Position numbers and translations under genes: made by a program. Below the pieces are notes generated by a model. It was not told the DNA's origin and did not search any database. It saw only the letters and a list, made by a program, of their open reading frames with translations. From Diacronema lutheri (Eukaryota > Haptophyta > Pavlovophyceae > Pavlovales > Pavlovaceae), in NCBI GenBank assembly GCA_019448385.1, contig JAGTXO010000012.1, forward strand, positions 394,501 to 458,500: a DNA stretch of 64,000 bases, in the 5' to 3' direction. The stretch's first letter is position 1, and each line of letters opens with the position of its first letter. Of the stretch, positions 53,105-63,801 are shown piece by piece.

Positions 53105-53494
53105 ATCGGCGGACCGATTGCGTTTTGGTGCGCCAGGCTCAAAGCGCCATCGCAGTGGCGGGCCCGCAGACGCAGACGCTGACATGCCCAACGCTGGGCA
53201 CTGAGGCCGCAGGCCGGCCCTCCTGGACCTGGCGGGCAGCGGGTCACGCGAGCCTCGCACTGACCGTGGCGGTCGCTGCCACCGTGATAGCTGCGGGTGC
53301 GGCGGCCTTGGCCCCAACCCCATCATCCGTCTTCATCCCCGCCCTGCTCGCGCTCGCGGCCTACGTCGGCAATCCCTGCACCGGGATCCGCCCCGCGAAG
53401 TCCACACAAGACTTATCCGTGCTGCACGCCAGCCGCGCGCGCCGACGCGCGCCGCTCCCACACGCTCACCTCCGTTTCCGCGGGCGGCCCAACG

Positions 53495-53525
<31 letters not shown>
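53495..53525. repeat. C homopolymer, 31 nt
   Basis: Uninterrupted C-run in the gene-poor region. Confidence 0.9.
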
Positions 53526-53527
<2 letters not shown>

Positions 53528-53863
53528 CAGGCGGCCATCGAGCCGCATTAGCACACCCGCCCGGGGCCTCCCGCCGCACCCGCAGCGGCTCGGCGCCTTG
53601 AATCCTCCCGTCCCCTGGGGTGAGGCCTTCAACCCGGGCCCAGCGCGCTCCGACTGCCTCACGCGCGCCAGCGCCAACCTCGGCGGCATGGTAGGCCCCG
53701 AGCGAAAAGCCGCACTTCTCGCCGTCCTCGTCAGGCGCAAGTACGTTACGCTGCTCCTACTGCCGACGCGGCTCCCGCGCGCGCGGACTACTACGCCGGG
53801 CAGATCGCCGCAGACGCACGTGAGTGCACACGTGCGGACAAGGCGCACACGCTCGACGTCCAG

Positions 53864-55316
53864 TTAGCGCACGTGCACGTGCGCGCCACTGGTCACATTT
53901 AAGCGTCCGTGCTCGCCCACAGCGTCGCCATCCACAAGATGCGCGCTGGAGCCATCCAAGCAGGGCTCTGCCTGCTCGGCTTCCGCAAGGCAATTTGGGC
54001 CGCGGACAGCGGACAGCGGACGGCGTGCGCGTGCGAGGTGCGAAAGGAGAAAGGAGGTAGGGAGAGTGGTGTGTGTGTGTGTGGGGGAGGGGGGGGGGGG
54101 GGGGGGGGGGGGAGGGCACAGCGGCCGCCGGAGACGAGGACGCACTCACCGCTGTTGGCAATGCGCGCGTCACGGAGGCAACTTGGCGGGCCTCGCACGC
54201 AGCTGGGCCGATCGCCGCCGTAGAGATGTCTGCAGCCGTCTCCGCGATGCCGATCGTCGCATCTGTTGGCACCGCTGCCATCTGCCGCACCCGCGGCCAG
54301 GCTGCCGGCCAGGTCGGCGCGTCGGGCTCCGAGCTCGGCCACGCAGGCGATGCGGCCGACGGCGGTGACGCTGAGCCCAGCGCCGGGTCCAACGGCTCCA
54401 CGTCGAGCCGGCTGTAAAAGAGCATGCTCGCACCACTTGCCCACGCCAGCGCGTCGGACTCAGGCACGTTGTAGATCTGCGCGGGCAACGCGCGTGCGTG
54501 CGGCAGGCGCGCGCGCGAGCTTTCAGGCCACGCGCGCGTGCCGCGCGGGAGGACGGGGCGGTTGCGGCTGCGCTCGACCGCCGGTCGCGGCACCGAGCGA
54601 CCGTGCGCGCCGCCGCACGTTGTAGTCGTCGCACGGAAACCAAGCCTCGTTGCGGAGCACGATGGCGACAAGGTGCCCGCTCATCGGCCCCTCGCCCACG
54701 TGCACCACGCCGGCGACGAGGAGGTGGTCGCGCCCGCCGAGTGGCAGCCGCGGCGCGCACACGAGCGCGCGGTTGTTCTTGCACTGCGAGCCATTGCCGC
54801 GCGTCGTGCGCGGCACCTCGACAGCAATGCTGGCTGGCGTGAGCACGCCCGAGTGGCACGCGTTCGTGTGGCCATCCCGCGGCGGCCCAGCGGCGCCCCC
54901 CAGAGCGTGTGCAAGCGCGCGCGCCGCATCGCCGCCGACGCTGACGAGTACGGCGATGCCCTCGCCGGACTCTGAAGGCACGGCGATCTGCTCGAGCACT
55001 GGCCCGACGCGTGTGTCGGCTTCGAAGGCAGCAGCGAGCCCGGGCACTCGGCCGAGCAGCAACCGGAAGAACTCAGCGGCATCCTGCGGCGTCCTTCGCG
55101 CGCCACGGCCCGAGATGACGTCGATGACGGACACAAGACACAGCTGTGTCGGCGCCTTGGTGTCCTCGATCAGCGTGCCAAAGTCCCGAAAACGCGCCCT
55201 CTCGACGCTGTTGGCACGGCGCGAAGCGGAGCGAAGCATCGCACGGAGCACGTTCAGGGCGAAGAGCGATTGCATAAGGCCGGTCGTGTAGCACGCGTTG
55301 CCCTCGTTTTTCGCGC
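53864..55316 (-). CDS. Ubiquitin-specific protease (USP/UCH family), 5' exon not resolved
   Basis: Three exons are placed: 55316-54619, 54476-54150 and 53971-53864, the last two borders in phase 0. The Cys box AKNEGNACYTTGLMQSLFAL opens the first of these. The His box GEGPMSGHLVAIVLRNEAWF plus CDDYN closes it, and exon 2 continues IYNVPESDALAWASGASMLF-YSR, exactly the end of a USP domain. Cys, His and Asp are all present, so it should be active. Exon 3 encodes AEPCLDGSSAHLVDGDAVGE and stops at 53864. The second intron has a full GTGAGT donor and contains a 24-nt C-tract on the sense strand. Exon 1 starts at a phase-1 acceptor; the upstream exon may end at a GTGAGA donor near 55,458, but its start is unclear. 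USPs remove ubiquitin from proteins. The catalytic domain is shorter than usual because no finger insertion is visible. Confidence 0.75.
54089..54112. repeat. G homopolymer, 24 nt, in an intron of the USP gene
   Basis: Preceded by a (TG)n run; a C-tract on the sense strand of the intron. Confidence 0.9.
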
Positions 55317-57229
55317 CTGCGCCGCGCCGCGCAGCGCCGGGTGTGCGGGGTGCGCATGCAAGGTTTACGGCGGGGTGGAGCGAGGCCAGAATGGGCGCGC
55401 GCCGAACCCGGCGAGCCGTGCAGGCGCTCACCACGCGGCACGCCGGGCACTCTCACCGGGCACATCGGGCCGATGCCCTCGCTCCCCACAAATTGTCGCC
55501 CGCGACGGGCTGCGCAGCAGAGAAGATGGAGGAAGGACGAGCGAGGATTGAGCGCAGGTCGGCGTGGTGGCGCGGCAAGACGAGCGCGCGCCGGGCGCCC
55601 GGCGATGAGGCGCGCCCGCGCGAGGACGCGAGCCGCTTCTCGCACCGGACGGACGCCCAAGCGCAAACTGGGTTTGGAGAACAGCACGGACTAGCCGGAC
55701 GCCACGGGGGAGGGGGGTGGTGTGTGTGTGTGTGTGTGTGTGTGTGTTGGGGTGGGTGGGGGGGGGGGGGGGGGGGCGGGCGGGGGCGGGCGGGGGGGGG
55801 GGGGGGGGGGGGGGGGGGAGGCGATGCGTGGAATTGCCCAGGGCAAGTGCGCATGATACCAGCGCGCTTATGCGTGCGCATGCAGCGGGCGGCGCGCGCG
55901 TTGCGCGTGACGGGGCGCCGAGCGGCACACCGGCGGGGACGCGCTCGCCGCTGCCGTGGCATCCTCCGCTGCCGGCGTGCTGGCACGCACGCGCATTGCT
56001 GGCGACGGGGATCGGCGAGTGCGCCTTGGCCGACCACAGGCGCGAACGTTACGCCCGAGCGCGTGGTCGAGCAGCGGGTGGAAGCACCCTTCGTCGTGCG
56101 GCGGCGACCCACGCCGACGGCACGCAGCGCCGGCCCAGGCGCGCATCCGCCCGACGCGGATTTGGACGGCGCGTCGATCGGCACGCCGGGCGTCTGCGCC
56201 CGCCTCACGGCCGGTCGCGCCGGCCCCTCTTCGGCGCGCGGCGTGTTCCGCGGACACGCAAATGTACTGTGTGCGCCGGCCGCGACGACACGGCGTAGCG
56301 GAACGCGGCTGGCCGCCGGGGCCATGGGCGTACTGCCGTGGCGCGACGCCAGGGCGTGAGTGCTCCTGCTCGCGCGTGCGCAGATGGCGCGCGGGCAGGC
56401 GTCGCCGCACCGCCACGCCGCTCACGGCGTCCAGGCGGACGTGGACGCCTGCGGCGGCGTGGACGGCGTCTGCTTCCGGCGCGGCGACAGCGGCGGCGGC
56501 CGACGGGGGCCGGCGAGGGGTGGCTAGGCGTGTGTGCGTGTCCGCCCAGGCCGCGTCCAGCCGCGTCCTTGCCGTCCCGGCGTCGATGTACGGCCACGGC
56601 GTGTCGGATCCGCCCCGCAGCCAGGACCGCAGCTTCGTCCGGCCACGCAGCGGGCTACCGCGCGTTGTGCGCGCCCGGCGCGAGTGGTGCGAGTGGCGAA
56701 CCAAGCCGCGTCGCCCACGGAGCTCGCCCCCGGCTCGGCGGCGCGCCGCTGCCGCGTGCTCGCCGGGTCGCGCACCGCCGTCGCCGCCGCTACGCGCTTG
56801 CCCGGCTTGCCGGCAGGCGGCGGCGACGGCGGCGGCTGTGGCTGCGGCGGCGGCGCGAGCGCGACGCCGGGCGGCGGCAGCGCCGATGGCACGCGCGCGG
56901 CGGCGACCCACGCGGCGGCGGGCAGCGCGCCGGCTTAAGGCCTTTGCGCGCCGGCCGCGTCGGCGCCGCCCTGCGCGCCCCGGACGGGCGCGCAGGTACG
57001 CGGGTCGGTTCGCGCGGCGCGCGGCGCTGGCCAGGGCCCGCCGGCTGCGCGTCGGCCGCGAGCGACGCGGCGGGCGTCGCGCCGGCGGAGGCGTGCCCGC
57101 CACGCCCGCAGCCGGCGGCGCGCCCGCCGTCAGCGCGCCGCCCACCGCCGGCGCCGCGCGCGCCGTCCGCGCCGCGCCCGCCGCGCCCGCCGCCGCCGCA
57201 GCCTCGCCATCGCTGGCCGCGCGGAGCAC
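55317..57229. other. Accessory region upstream of the USP gene
   Basis: About 1.9 kb. It probably contains the missing USP 5' exon (before about 55,460), then a TG microsatellite (about 55,722-55,747), two G-runs (55758-55776, 55792-55818) and dispersed repeat B. No family motif was recognised in the long GC frames of either strand. Confidence 0.5.
56360..56580. repeat. Dispersed repeat, copy B (first copy at 8777-9000)
   Basis: About 221 bp, matching copy A along its whole length with roughly one mismatch per ten bases by eye and few gaps. Both copies keep an open - strand frame. Confidence 0.75.
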
Positions 57230-59608
57230 CTCCTTGAAGACGACGTTGCGCGTCGCGGCGTCGCGAGGTCCGCGCCGAGCGCAAAGCGGATGCACGACGC
57301 GTGCCCGACGCGCGAAGCGGCCACGTGGAGCTGACCGTGCATGAAGCACGGCTCGGCGAGCCACACACGCCCGCGCACCCGAGCGTCTGCCCCCGCGCCT
57401 TGCTGATCGTCCTCGCAAACGCCGGCCGCACCGAGAACTGGCGGCGCATCCATGCAAACGCGAACGTGCCGTCGTCAGGCGAGTGGTGGTCGACACGCGC
57501 AATGAGCACGGTGCTGTCGCGCCCCGCGGCCGCGCCGGGGCGTGCGCACTCGAGCAGCCGGCCGCCGGCGTGCACGCCGCGCACGACCAGCCGCGTGCCG
57601 CTGCACAGCCCCTCGCAGGGCGAGAGGTTGCGCAGCAGCATCACCACCATCCCGGGCTACAGGTCGAGGACGTAATGCGGCATCTGCGCGTGCTCGAGCG
57701 AGTAAGGGAACTCGACCGACGCCAGCGCAATCTGCCCGCCCGCCATGTCGTCGCGCCAGCTCGTCCGCCGACTCGCACCTCGCCGCCGCGCCCAGGAAGC
57801 GGCCGATCACCAGCCAGTTGATCCGCGCCACGTCCGTCTGCTTGGCGCAGAGCACCGCGCGGTCGCACAGCCAGCCGTCGTCGGTCCAACACGCCGCGCC
57901 GTGGACAAAGTCGTCGCGAGCTCCGTCGGGTAGGCCGAGCCCACGCGGATGGGGACGCCGCCGACGGCCTCGGGCAGCTGCACGGGATCGAGCGGGAATG
58001 CGCCGGGCATGGCCCCGGCCGCCGACACCGCCGCGGGAAAGGCGCCGTCGCCGGGGCTGCGCGGCAGCTTCGCCCACTCGCCCGCGCCGAGCGCGTCGCC
58101 CGTGTCGCGCGCCGCGCTCGAGGCGCGAACGTTCTCGACCAAGGCGTGCGGCCGATCGTGCTGCCACGACGCCGAGTACTTGAGGCAGGAGCGTGCGATC
58201 TGCGCGCACGAGCCGCGCCGCACCACTGGCAAGCATTGGCAAAAGTCGCCGGCGAGCAGCAACGTCTTGCCGCCGAAGCGCTCGTCGACGCCTGTCACGT
58301 CGCGCAAACACCGATCAGGCGAGTCGAGGTGGCACCGCGTCTGCATCGGCGCCTCGTCCCACACGACCAGCCGCCGCGGCGGCCAGGGAGCGCCCGCGCT
58401 CGGAGCGCGGCACGCCATTGAGCGGCTTGCCCGTCTGAGTCGGCACCGCCGGGCACCTTGAAGGTCGAGTGGAAGGTGCGGCCGTCGGGCAGCAGCGTGG
58501 CGGCGACGCCAGAGGACGCGCCCACGACGACCGCGTGCCCATCCGCGCGCACGGCGGCGATGATGGCGCGCTCGACGAACGTCTTGCCCATGCCACCCGG
58601 CGCGTCGCAACGATGCAGCCGGTCGCCCACGCCGCGCAGCGTCGATTCGACGACCGCGCCGTGGAGCGCGCGCTGCTGGCCGCCCTCGGCCATCGCCACG
58701 CGCGCCGCCGCCGCGCTCGCAGCCCGCTCGGCGCGATCGTAGCCCGGCGCGCGCGCGAGCTCGCGCCCGCCCGGCCCGGCCGGCGCGCGCGCCGTGCGCA
58801 GACCGGCCACCGCCGCGAGCGCCGCCGCGCGCTCGCGCTCGTCGGGCACGTACAGCCCCGTGGAGTCGAACGTGTCGGCCCAGGCGGGCACGCCGTACGA
58901 GGCGAAGGCGTCCGAGCCGGGCTGCGGCCGCTGCTCGGCGCGCTTCAGGAGCATGACCCCGCACACGTTCCACTTGGTGCCAAACATCGAGCCCGTGAGC
59001 CCCGTGTAGACGCAGTCGAGCTGCGTGGCGATGGCGCAGACGTCCTCGTGCCGGATCTCGTCGACCGGTTCGCGCCGCGCGTCGACGAGCGGCACGACGC
59101 GCTCGGAGCCCGCCCACGTGAACGTGCGCGTCGACATGTTCAGCCGCGTGTGCGCGAGCGTGTCGTCCTCGTACTTGGGCTTGACGGTGGGCGAGAGCTT
59201 GCCGCGCACCTCCTCCTTCGAGAGGCCGCGCGTGTTGAGCAGCTCCTTCTGGCGCGCGTGCACCGTCTCGACGCGCTGATCGTCGATGGCGCGCAGGGCG
59301 CCAAAGTAGGCGTCCATCTGCGCGAGCGGCGCGCCGGCGATCGGCAGCTCCTTGTCGGTCACGCCGACCGTGTACGCCGCCTTGTCGACGTCCGTCGGCC
59401 CGTACATGGTGCCAAAGTTGCCGTCGCCCGTGAGCTTGGGCCAGTCGACGACGCAGGGCGGCGTGACGAAGGCGAGCGCGCGGCGCGACGGCCCGTAGCT
59501 CAGCTTGTCGACCGTGCGCGCCTTCTCGCTCGGCTTGACCGGCCGCGTGCTCACGATCTCGCAGTTGACGAGCGCCGCGTCGAAGGCGCGCAGGTCGATG
59601 GCGGCCAT
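57230..59608 (-). pseudogene. Broken gene with SSB-like N-terminus and Pif1-type helicase
   Basis: The intact 5' part starts at MAAIDLRAFDAALVNCEIVS. It encodes about 280 residues (TPPCVVDWPKLTGDGNFGTM; TGLTGSMFGTKWNVCGVMLL) whose pattern recalls single-stranded-DNA-binding proteins of large DNA viruses and related elements; this is a weak resemblance. A Pif1-family superfamily-1 helicase follows: Walker A DAPGGMGKTF, Walker B VVWDEAPM, LLAGDFCQCLPVV, VVMLLRNLSPCEGLCSGTRL, RRQFSVRPAFARTISKARGQ and a final GQLHVAASRV. The motifs are in the right order but fall in different reading frames. I estimate three to five breaks, so it is a fossil. Pif1 helicases occur as host genes, in Helitrons and in viruses; the origin here is undecided. 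The neighbouring transposon starts 44 bp upstream of its ATG. Confidence 0.7.
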
Positions 59609-60004
59609 GGTCGTTTTGCGCGGGAGATCACGCTGCAGGCGGCTCCACAGTATGGGGGGGGGGGGGGGGGGGGGGGGGGTTCGGTTAGTTTTGGAGGTGG
59701 AATAACCGCCAAAAGTACCCGCGCTTCGAAGGCTTCTCGTGGAAGCAAGACGGACGATGGCGACGAATGGACGACAGGGCGTCCTTCCAGAGGCACGTCT
59801 CGGACGAACGCGCCAGTGCGCGACGAGCTGCGCGCTCTCCTTCAGGCACGAGAGCACGTCAAAAATGACCAAAAGTTGGCTAACCTCCAAAACTAACCGG
59901 AGCCATGCCCCCCCGCGTGTGCGTGGCTTCCTCTTCGGGCATTGAATGCTTCCCCACGGGCCAGCCTTTGCATCACAGCTCGACCCGGCGTGGCACGCGA
60001 CCCC

Positions 60005-60005
<1 letters not shown>

Positions 60006-60036
<31 letters not shown>
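60006..60036. repeat. C homopolymer, 31 nt, inside the transposon
   Basis: Lies between the transposase 3' end and the left terminal repeat. Confidence 0.9.
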
Positions 60037-60039
<3 letters not shown>

Positions 60040-60179
60040 CCACCCCTTCCCCCTCCCTCCCCCCCTCTCAACCCCCTGCTTCCCTCGCGACTCATTCGCT
60101 ACGTGAGCGCGCCCCTCGAAGGGTCGGAGGTGGGTTCGAGTAAGCGTCTCGTGTTTATCAATCACACTCAATCATCGTC

Positions 60180-62771
60180 AAGACGCGCGTTGCAACCACC
60201 GCACCAGACGTACCCGTTCTCGTCCGGAGCGAGCTTTGTCGTTCACGCGCCCGCAATGCGGGCACACAAGGCCGTCGACGTCGGAGTCAGACTCCGTGCC
60301 AACGGCACTGTCGGCACTGAGCGAGGCGGGGCGAGGCGGAGTCGGCTGAATGAGAGTGGTGTCGCGCGCGGTTAGCGCCGCGCGCGCCTCCTCGAGCATG
60401 CCGCCCTCTTTGTTGCTTTTGGCCCCTTGCTGGTGCGACCGGTGCGCGAGAAGACAAGCGCCCTGAGCGACGCGACCGGTAGCCCCTGCGGATCGCCGTT
60501 CGCCGCCGCGAGCCGCTCCTCAGCCAGGCGCACCGCAACACGGTGCCTGTCCCACATAGTCCGCTCGCAGGCGGCCTTCTTGGCCCGCTGATCGATCTCG
60601 GCAGCGGTCTTGGCTTCCTGCGATGCCGTCCACTCTGCCCCACCGATCACCAGCCGTCGCGGTTGTGCTTGCGCGCGCTCTGGCCGCGCGGATTGGCGTG
60701 CACGGGTCGTGGCACGACTGGCTCGAGCATACGTTGCGCCGCCCGGTGGACCGCCATCAGTTGCGACAGGTTGCTACGGTAGCCGTCGAGCGCGTCGAGC
60801 TGCTGCGCCTGGTCCGCGCACATCGCCGTTCGTCCACCAAAGTTGGAGGGCACCAGCGGCGCGCGCGACGCGGTGACGACGGGCGCCGGCGCAGCGGGGG
60901 CGGTCGGCAGCTGGGCGTCAGCGGGCTCCTGCGGGAGCAACCTGGTGAGGTTCCATTGCAAGTAGCCCTCCTCATTCACGTAGTAGCCCACGTCGTAATT
61001 GAGCTTCTCCATCTTGGTGCCGTTGAACGACTCCGTCCAAGCCTTGACGAGGAGCGCCGCGATCTCCGCGACAGTGACGGTGCTCTTCACGAGCTGGTCG
61101 CGCACGTTGGCAAACCACTGCTGCTTGAACAGGCGCCGGAACGCGGATTTGAGTAGCGCGATCGGCCCGCCCTGATGCGCAGGCCGGTCGCACTGCTGAG
61201 TGCCCGTTCTCGCCGACGTCGGCTGACGTGTGCGACGGCGGACAGCAGAGGAGCACCAAGTTGTCGTCGGCGAGCTTGTGAAGCGCAGGGTTGTTGAGGT
61301 TGGAGTCGTGACCATCCACATTGATCACCATCGGGCGCGCGCCGACGATGCCCGCCTTGACTTGGTGGTTAAGAAAGGCTGTCCTGAGCTCGTTGCTGAT
61401 CCACCCAGTCTCCGTCTGGCCGATGAGCACGAGGTCGTCGTCACACAGCAGCTGCCCGTGGCCGGGACTTGGCGCCAGCCCATCCACGCCCTTGACGATC
61501 AGCAACAAGATCATGCGCGAACTGCCCGTGTAGCCGACGACGACCGTCATGTGCGGCGACTGCTCGAACGGCACGAGCACCTGGTTGCCGAAATGCCGCA
61601 AGCAGAGGAACCCAAACATCGACGCGAACGCGCACAGGTCGAGCCCCGTCTCGTCCCAGTTGCCCACGTCGCCGAGGCCGAGCTTGCCGTGCTTCTGCTG
61701 GAACGCGACAAGCTCAGGGTTGATCTTCGCGGCATAGTTGTCGAGAGAGTCGCGGCACTGGTTGATGAAGCGCTGCAGCGCGTACTTGCGCCCCTTCTTC
61801 ACGATGAGGTGGATGCCGTCTTCTGCGGCGCGGCGAAGGATGCTGGCGACCAGTGTTGACACGTCGGTCAGCATTGTGTACGGGTTGCCCGTTTTGGCCA
61901 CGGTCAGCTTGAGCTCCATCGCCGTCGTGCGCACGAGGTTTTCGAGCTCTTCGACCAGGTACGGGCACTTGGCCTTGCTAGCATCCGCGAGCGTGAGGAC
62001 GATCTTCTTCTCCGCGACCGCGCCGAGCACAACGCCGCCGCCCTTAGCGCCACCTGACTTCGGGAGCTTGGCACGCCGCCGCACGTCGCGCTCGACCTGC
62101 CATCGCGGCTCGTATGAAGGAGCGAGCGGCTTGATCCAGCGGAGCATGGTGGAGTATGGCACCTTCCAGCAGGCGGCGAGCGTCTTGTCCGTCTGCAGGT
62201 GGTGAACATTCAGCGTGCCCGCTTTGATCGCCGCGCCGGCCGCGCAGATGTCGTCCCACGTGTACTTGCGGTACGTCGCCGTTGTGATCACAGCGAGCTG
62301 CTCGCCGCGCCTTGCCTCGCTGAGGATCTCGCGGTCCAACGGCGCCGTGCCGCGCGCACGCGCTGGGGCCGAACTTGCCCGGCCTGCGGCAGGCGCCGCG
62401 GGCGGGACGGGCACGACGGGCGCGGCAGCTGCGGAGCCTGCGCTGCCCGTTGACCTCGTCCGGAGCGATGCGCTGGCACGAGACGTGCTGATGCTCATGA
62501 GGCTCTGCCGCCTCAGCTCTGCCAAGTCAGCTTCGAGCTGCTTGTTCTTCTCCTCCATCGCCTCGAATGCGAGCACGTACATGCGGGCGGCGGCGGTCGG
62601 CGCGTCGCGCCCGCCCGCGCTCAGACCCGGCGCCGCGGGCTCGGCGGGGAAGGGGACAACGCGGAGCTGCACCGTCTTCTTAAGCGACGTCCGCAATCGT
62701 GCCGCGCCGCCAATACAGCCTCCCTGCGCTCCGTGGGAGCCGCCCATGCGGCCCCTGCCCAACGACGACAT
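60180..62771 (-). pseudogene. DDE transposase of the pogo/Tc1-mariner-like element
   Basis: The main frame starts at MSSLGRGRMGG (62771) and runs to about 61,200. It has a Glu-rich coiled-coil patch, a helix-turn-helix-like part (LAACWKVPYSTMLRWIKPLA), the first catalytic Asp in GDVGNWDETGLDLC, the second in MVINVDGHDSNLNNPAL and LCCPPSHTS. The reading then continues one frame over with GTQQCDRPAHQGGPIALLKS (candidate third Asp in QCD) to about 60,650. A further open piece (EWTASQEAKTAAEIDQRAKK) and a zinc-ribbon-like C-terminus (LVCPHCGRVND; YVWCGGCNARL) follow in other frames. The DD-about-30-D layout and PPSHTS match the pogo-type DDE_1 family. With at least two frame switches this copy is probably inactive, unless sequencing errors or introns explain them. 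Confidence 0.75.
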
Positions 62772-62976
62772 GTTCCCGCGCACGACCTCCAAAACTAACC
62801 GACCTCCAAAACTAACCGAACCCCCCCCATAGGTTCGAGAAAAAAAAAGCTGGGCCAACGGTCAGTCGAGCGCCACAAGCAATCCTCGGGAGCCGGTGGC
62901 CCAACCCAACCCAACGATCTTCGTCGCCACCCTTCGCGCGTTTTCCGTTCGCGCCCAAGCAGACAATGAGACCACA

Positions 62977-63261
62977 ATGTCGGTGCTGCTCGGCGCGATG
63001 ATGGGCCTCAGCGGCTCGGTGGCGATCGTGCTCTACGTGCGCGCGCGACGTCGCGAGGTGCAGCACGGGCGCGTGGCGACGCCGCGCATCATCCAGCGCC
63101 AGCTCGAGCTGCAGCTGCCGTGGGGCCGGCCGGACGAGGCATCCGTCGCCTCGCGTGCCGAAACGCCGGGCGTCGAGGCCGCGTCGCGCTCGGTGCGCGA
63201 CGCGGCGCCCGAGCCGGACCCGGACGAGGGCTACGTGCGCGTGGCGAGCGCGGCGTTCTGA
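62977..63261 (+). CDS. Small single-pass membrane protein, hypothetical
   Basis: 94 residues from the ATG at 62977 (an in-frame ATG at 62896 would add 27). MSVLLGAMMGLSGSVAIVLYVRARRR is a clear N-terminal membrane anchor followed by a positive stop-transfer cluster. The cytosolic tail is amphipathic then acidic (PEPDPDEGYVRVASAAF). No family recognised. The pogo-like transposon ends 147 bp upstream, so its promoter may have been affected. Confidence 0.5.
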   Translation: MSVLLGAMMGLSGSVAIVLYVRARRREVQHGRVATPRIIQRQLELQLPWGRPDEASVASRAETPGVEAASRSVRDAAPEPDPDEGYVRVASAAF

Positions 63262-63362
63262 GGCGCGCACGACGTCGCCCAGCCAGAGCAGCCCGGGGCG
63301 GGGCGAGTCCGGCTGCGCGGAGGTCCGGCTCGAGCGGGCGGGCGCCATGCTCTGAGGCGCCG

Positions 63363-63672
63363 CCGCTTTTCAAAAGGGTGTAGGGTGTATGGTGTAGGAT
63401 GCAAAACAAGCCCTCCCTACATTTGGGCCCGACGTCATTCCTTCTTTCGTCACAGCGTCATTCCTTCTCCATCCGTGGGACTTTCATAACCGTACTTATC
63501 CTACACCCTACACTATGTAAATACGTAGAGAATAGATACATCCTACACTAAGTAAAAGTACTCGTATGTGAGTAACGTCACGGCTTCGAAGAAGGAATGA
63601 CGTCGGGCCCAAATGTGGGGAGGGCTTGTTTTGCATCCTACACCCTACACCCTACACCCTTTTGAAAAGCGG
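63363..63672. mobile_element. MITE, 310 bp, with 5-bp target-site duplication
   Basis: Terminal inverted repeats of about 80-85 bp start CCGCTTTTCAAAAGGGTGTA and pair with the opposite end. CGCCG occurs directly on both sides (63358-63362 and 63673-63677) as a target duplication. The interior is far more AT-rich than the genome and contains CCCTACA and CGTCATTCCTTCT repeats. No coding capacity. The superfamily is not identified. Confidence 0.85.
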
Positions 63673-63801
63673 CGCCGAAGGTGGGAGGAAGCCACCCGTA
63701 TGCGCGCGTTTGAACGTGCGCGGACGGCCGTTGGCTTCGCGCCCTTTCGCCCACGGTTTGCGCGCCAACGGACCAGTCCTCCGCAGGCGCCGCGCATCGT
63801 C

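Larger units (their letters stand above)
51152..53863. other. Accessory intergenic region with three C-runs, no recognised gene
   Basis: About 2.7 kb between the giant gene's start and the ubiquitin protease's end. Long frames exist on both strands because GC-rich DNA has few stops; none shows a family motif. Possible coding remnants are a + strand frame around 52,440-52,680 (VNERELGVANGGTG; LVTDEAAKLAILAALG in another frame) and a hydrophobic + strand stretch at 53,240-53,380 (SLALTVAVAATVIAAGAAA). Near-duplicate GCGCGCCGGCCTGCGC blocks occur at 51,430-51,480. C homopolymers lie at 51678-51697, 53068-53103 and 53495-53525. Confidence 0.5.
59653..62829. mobile_element. Pogo/Tc1-mariner-like DNA transposon, 3.2 kb, with TA target duplication
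   Basis: Terminal inverted repeats of the form TGGGG(n)TTCGGTTAGTTTTGGAGGT lie at 59653-59698 and, inverted, at 62802-62829. Both ends are flanked directly by TA (59651-59652 and 62830-62831), the duplication typical of the Tc1/mariner/pogo superfamily. The left G-run has grown to 26 nt against 8 C at the right. The right end carries a second copy of the 17-bp TIR core, and an inverted copy lies inside at 59886-59903. The element carries one transposase gene on the - strand. Low TIR divergence outside the G-run suggests a fairly recent insertion. Confidence 0.85.

Noticed and set aside
51181-53601. 806-codon + strand frame
   Set aside because: It crosses a 36-nt and other C-runs, has no domain, and all frames are open in this area.
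53757-54149. Poly-proline extension of the ubiquitin protease
   Set aside because: It is translation of a C-run inside an intron with a GTGAGT donor; the alternative exon 53971-53864 gives a normal C-terminus.
63480-63665. CCCTACA repeats as telomere-like DNA
   Set aside because: Only a few units, located inside MITE terminal repeats and inverted at both ends, so they belong to the element.
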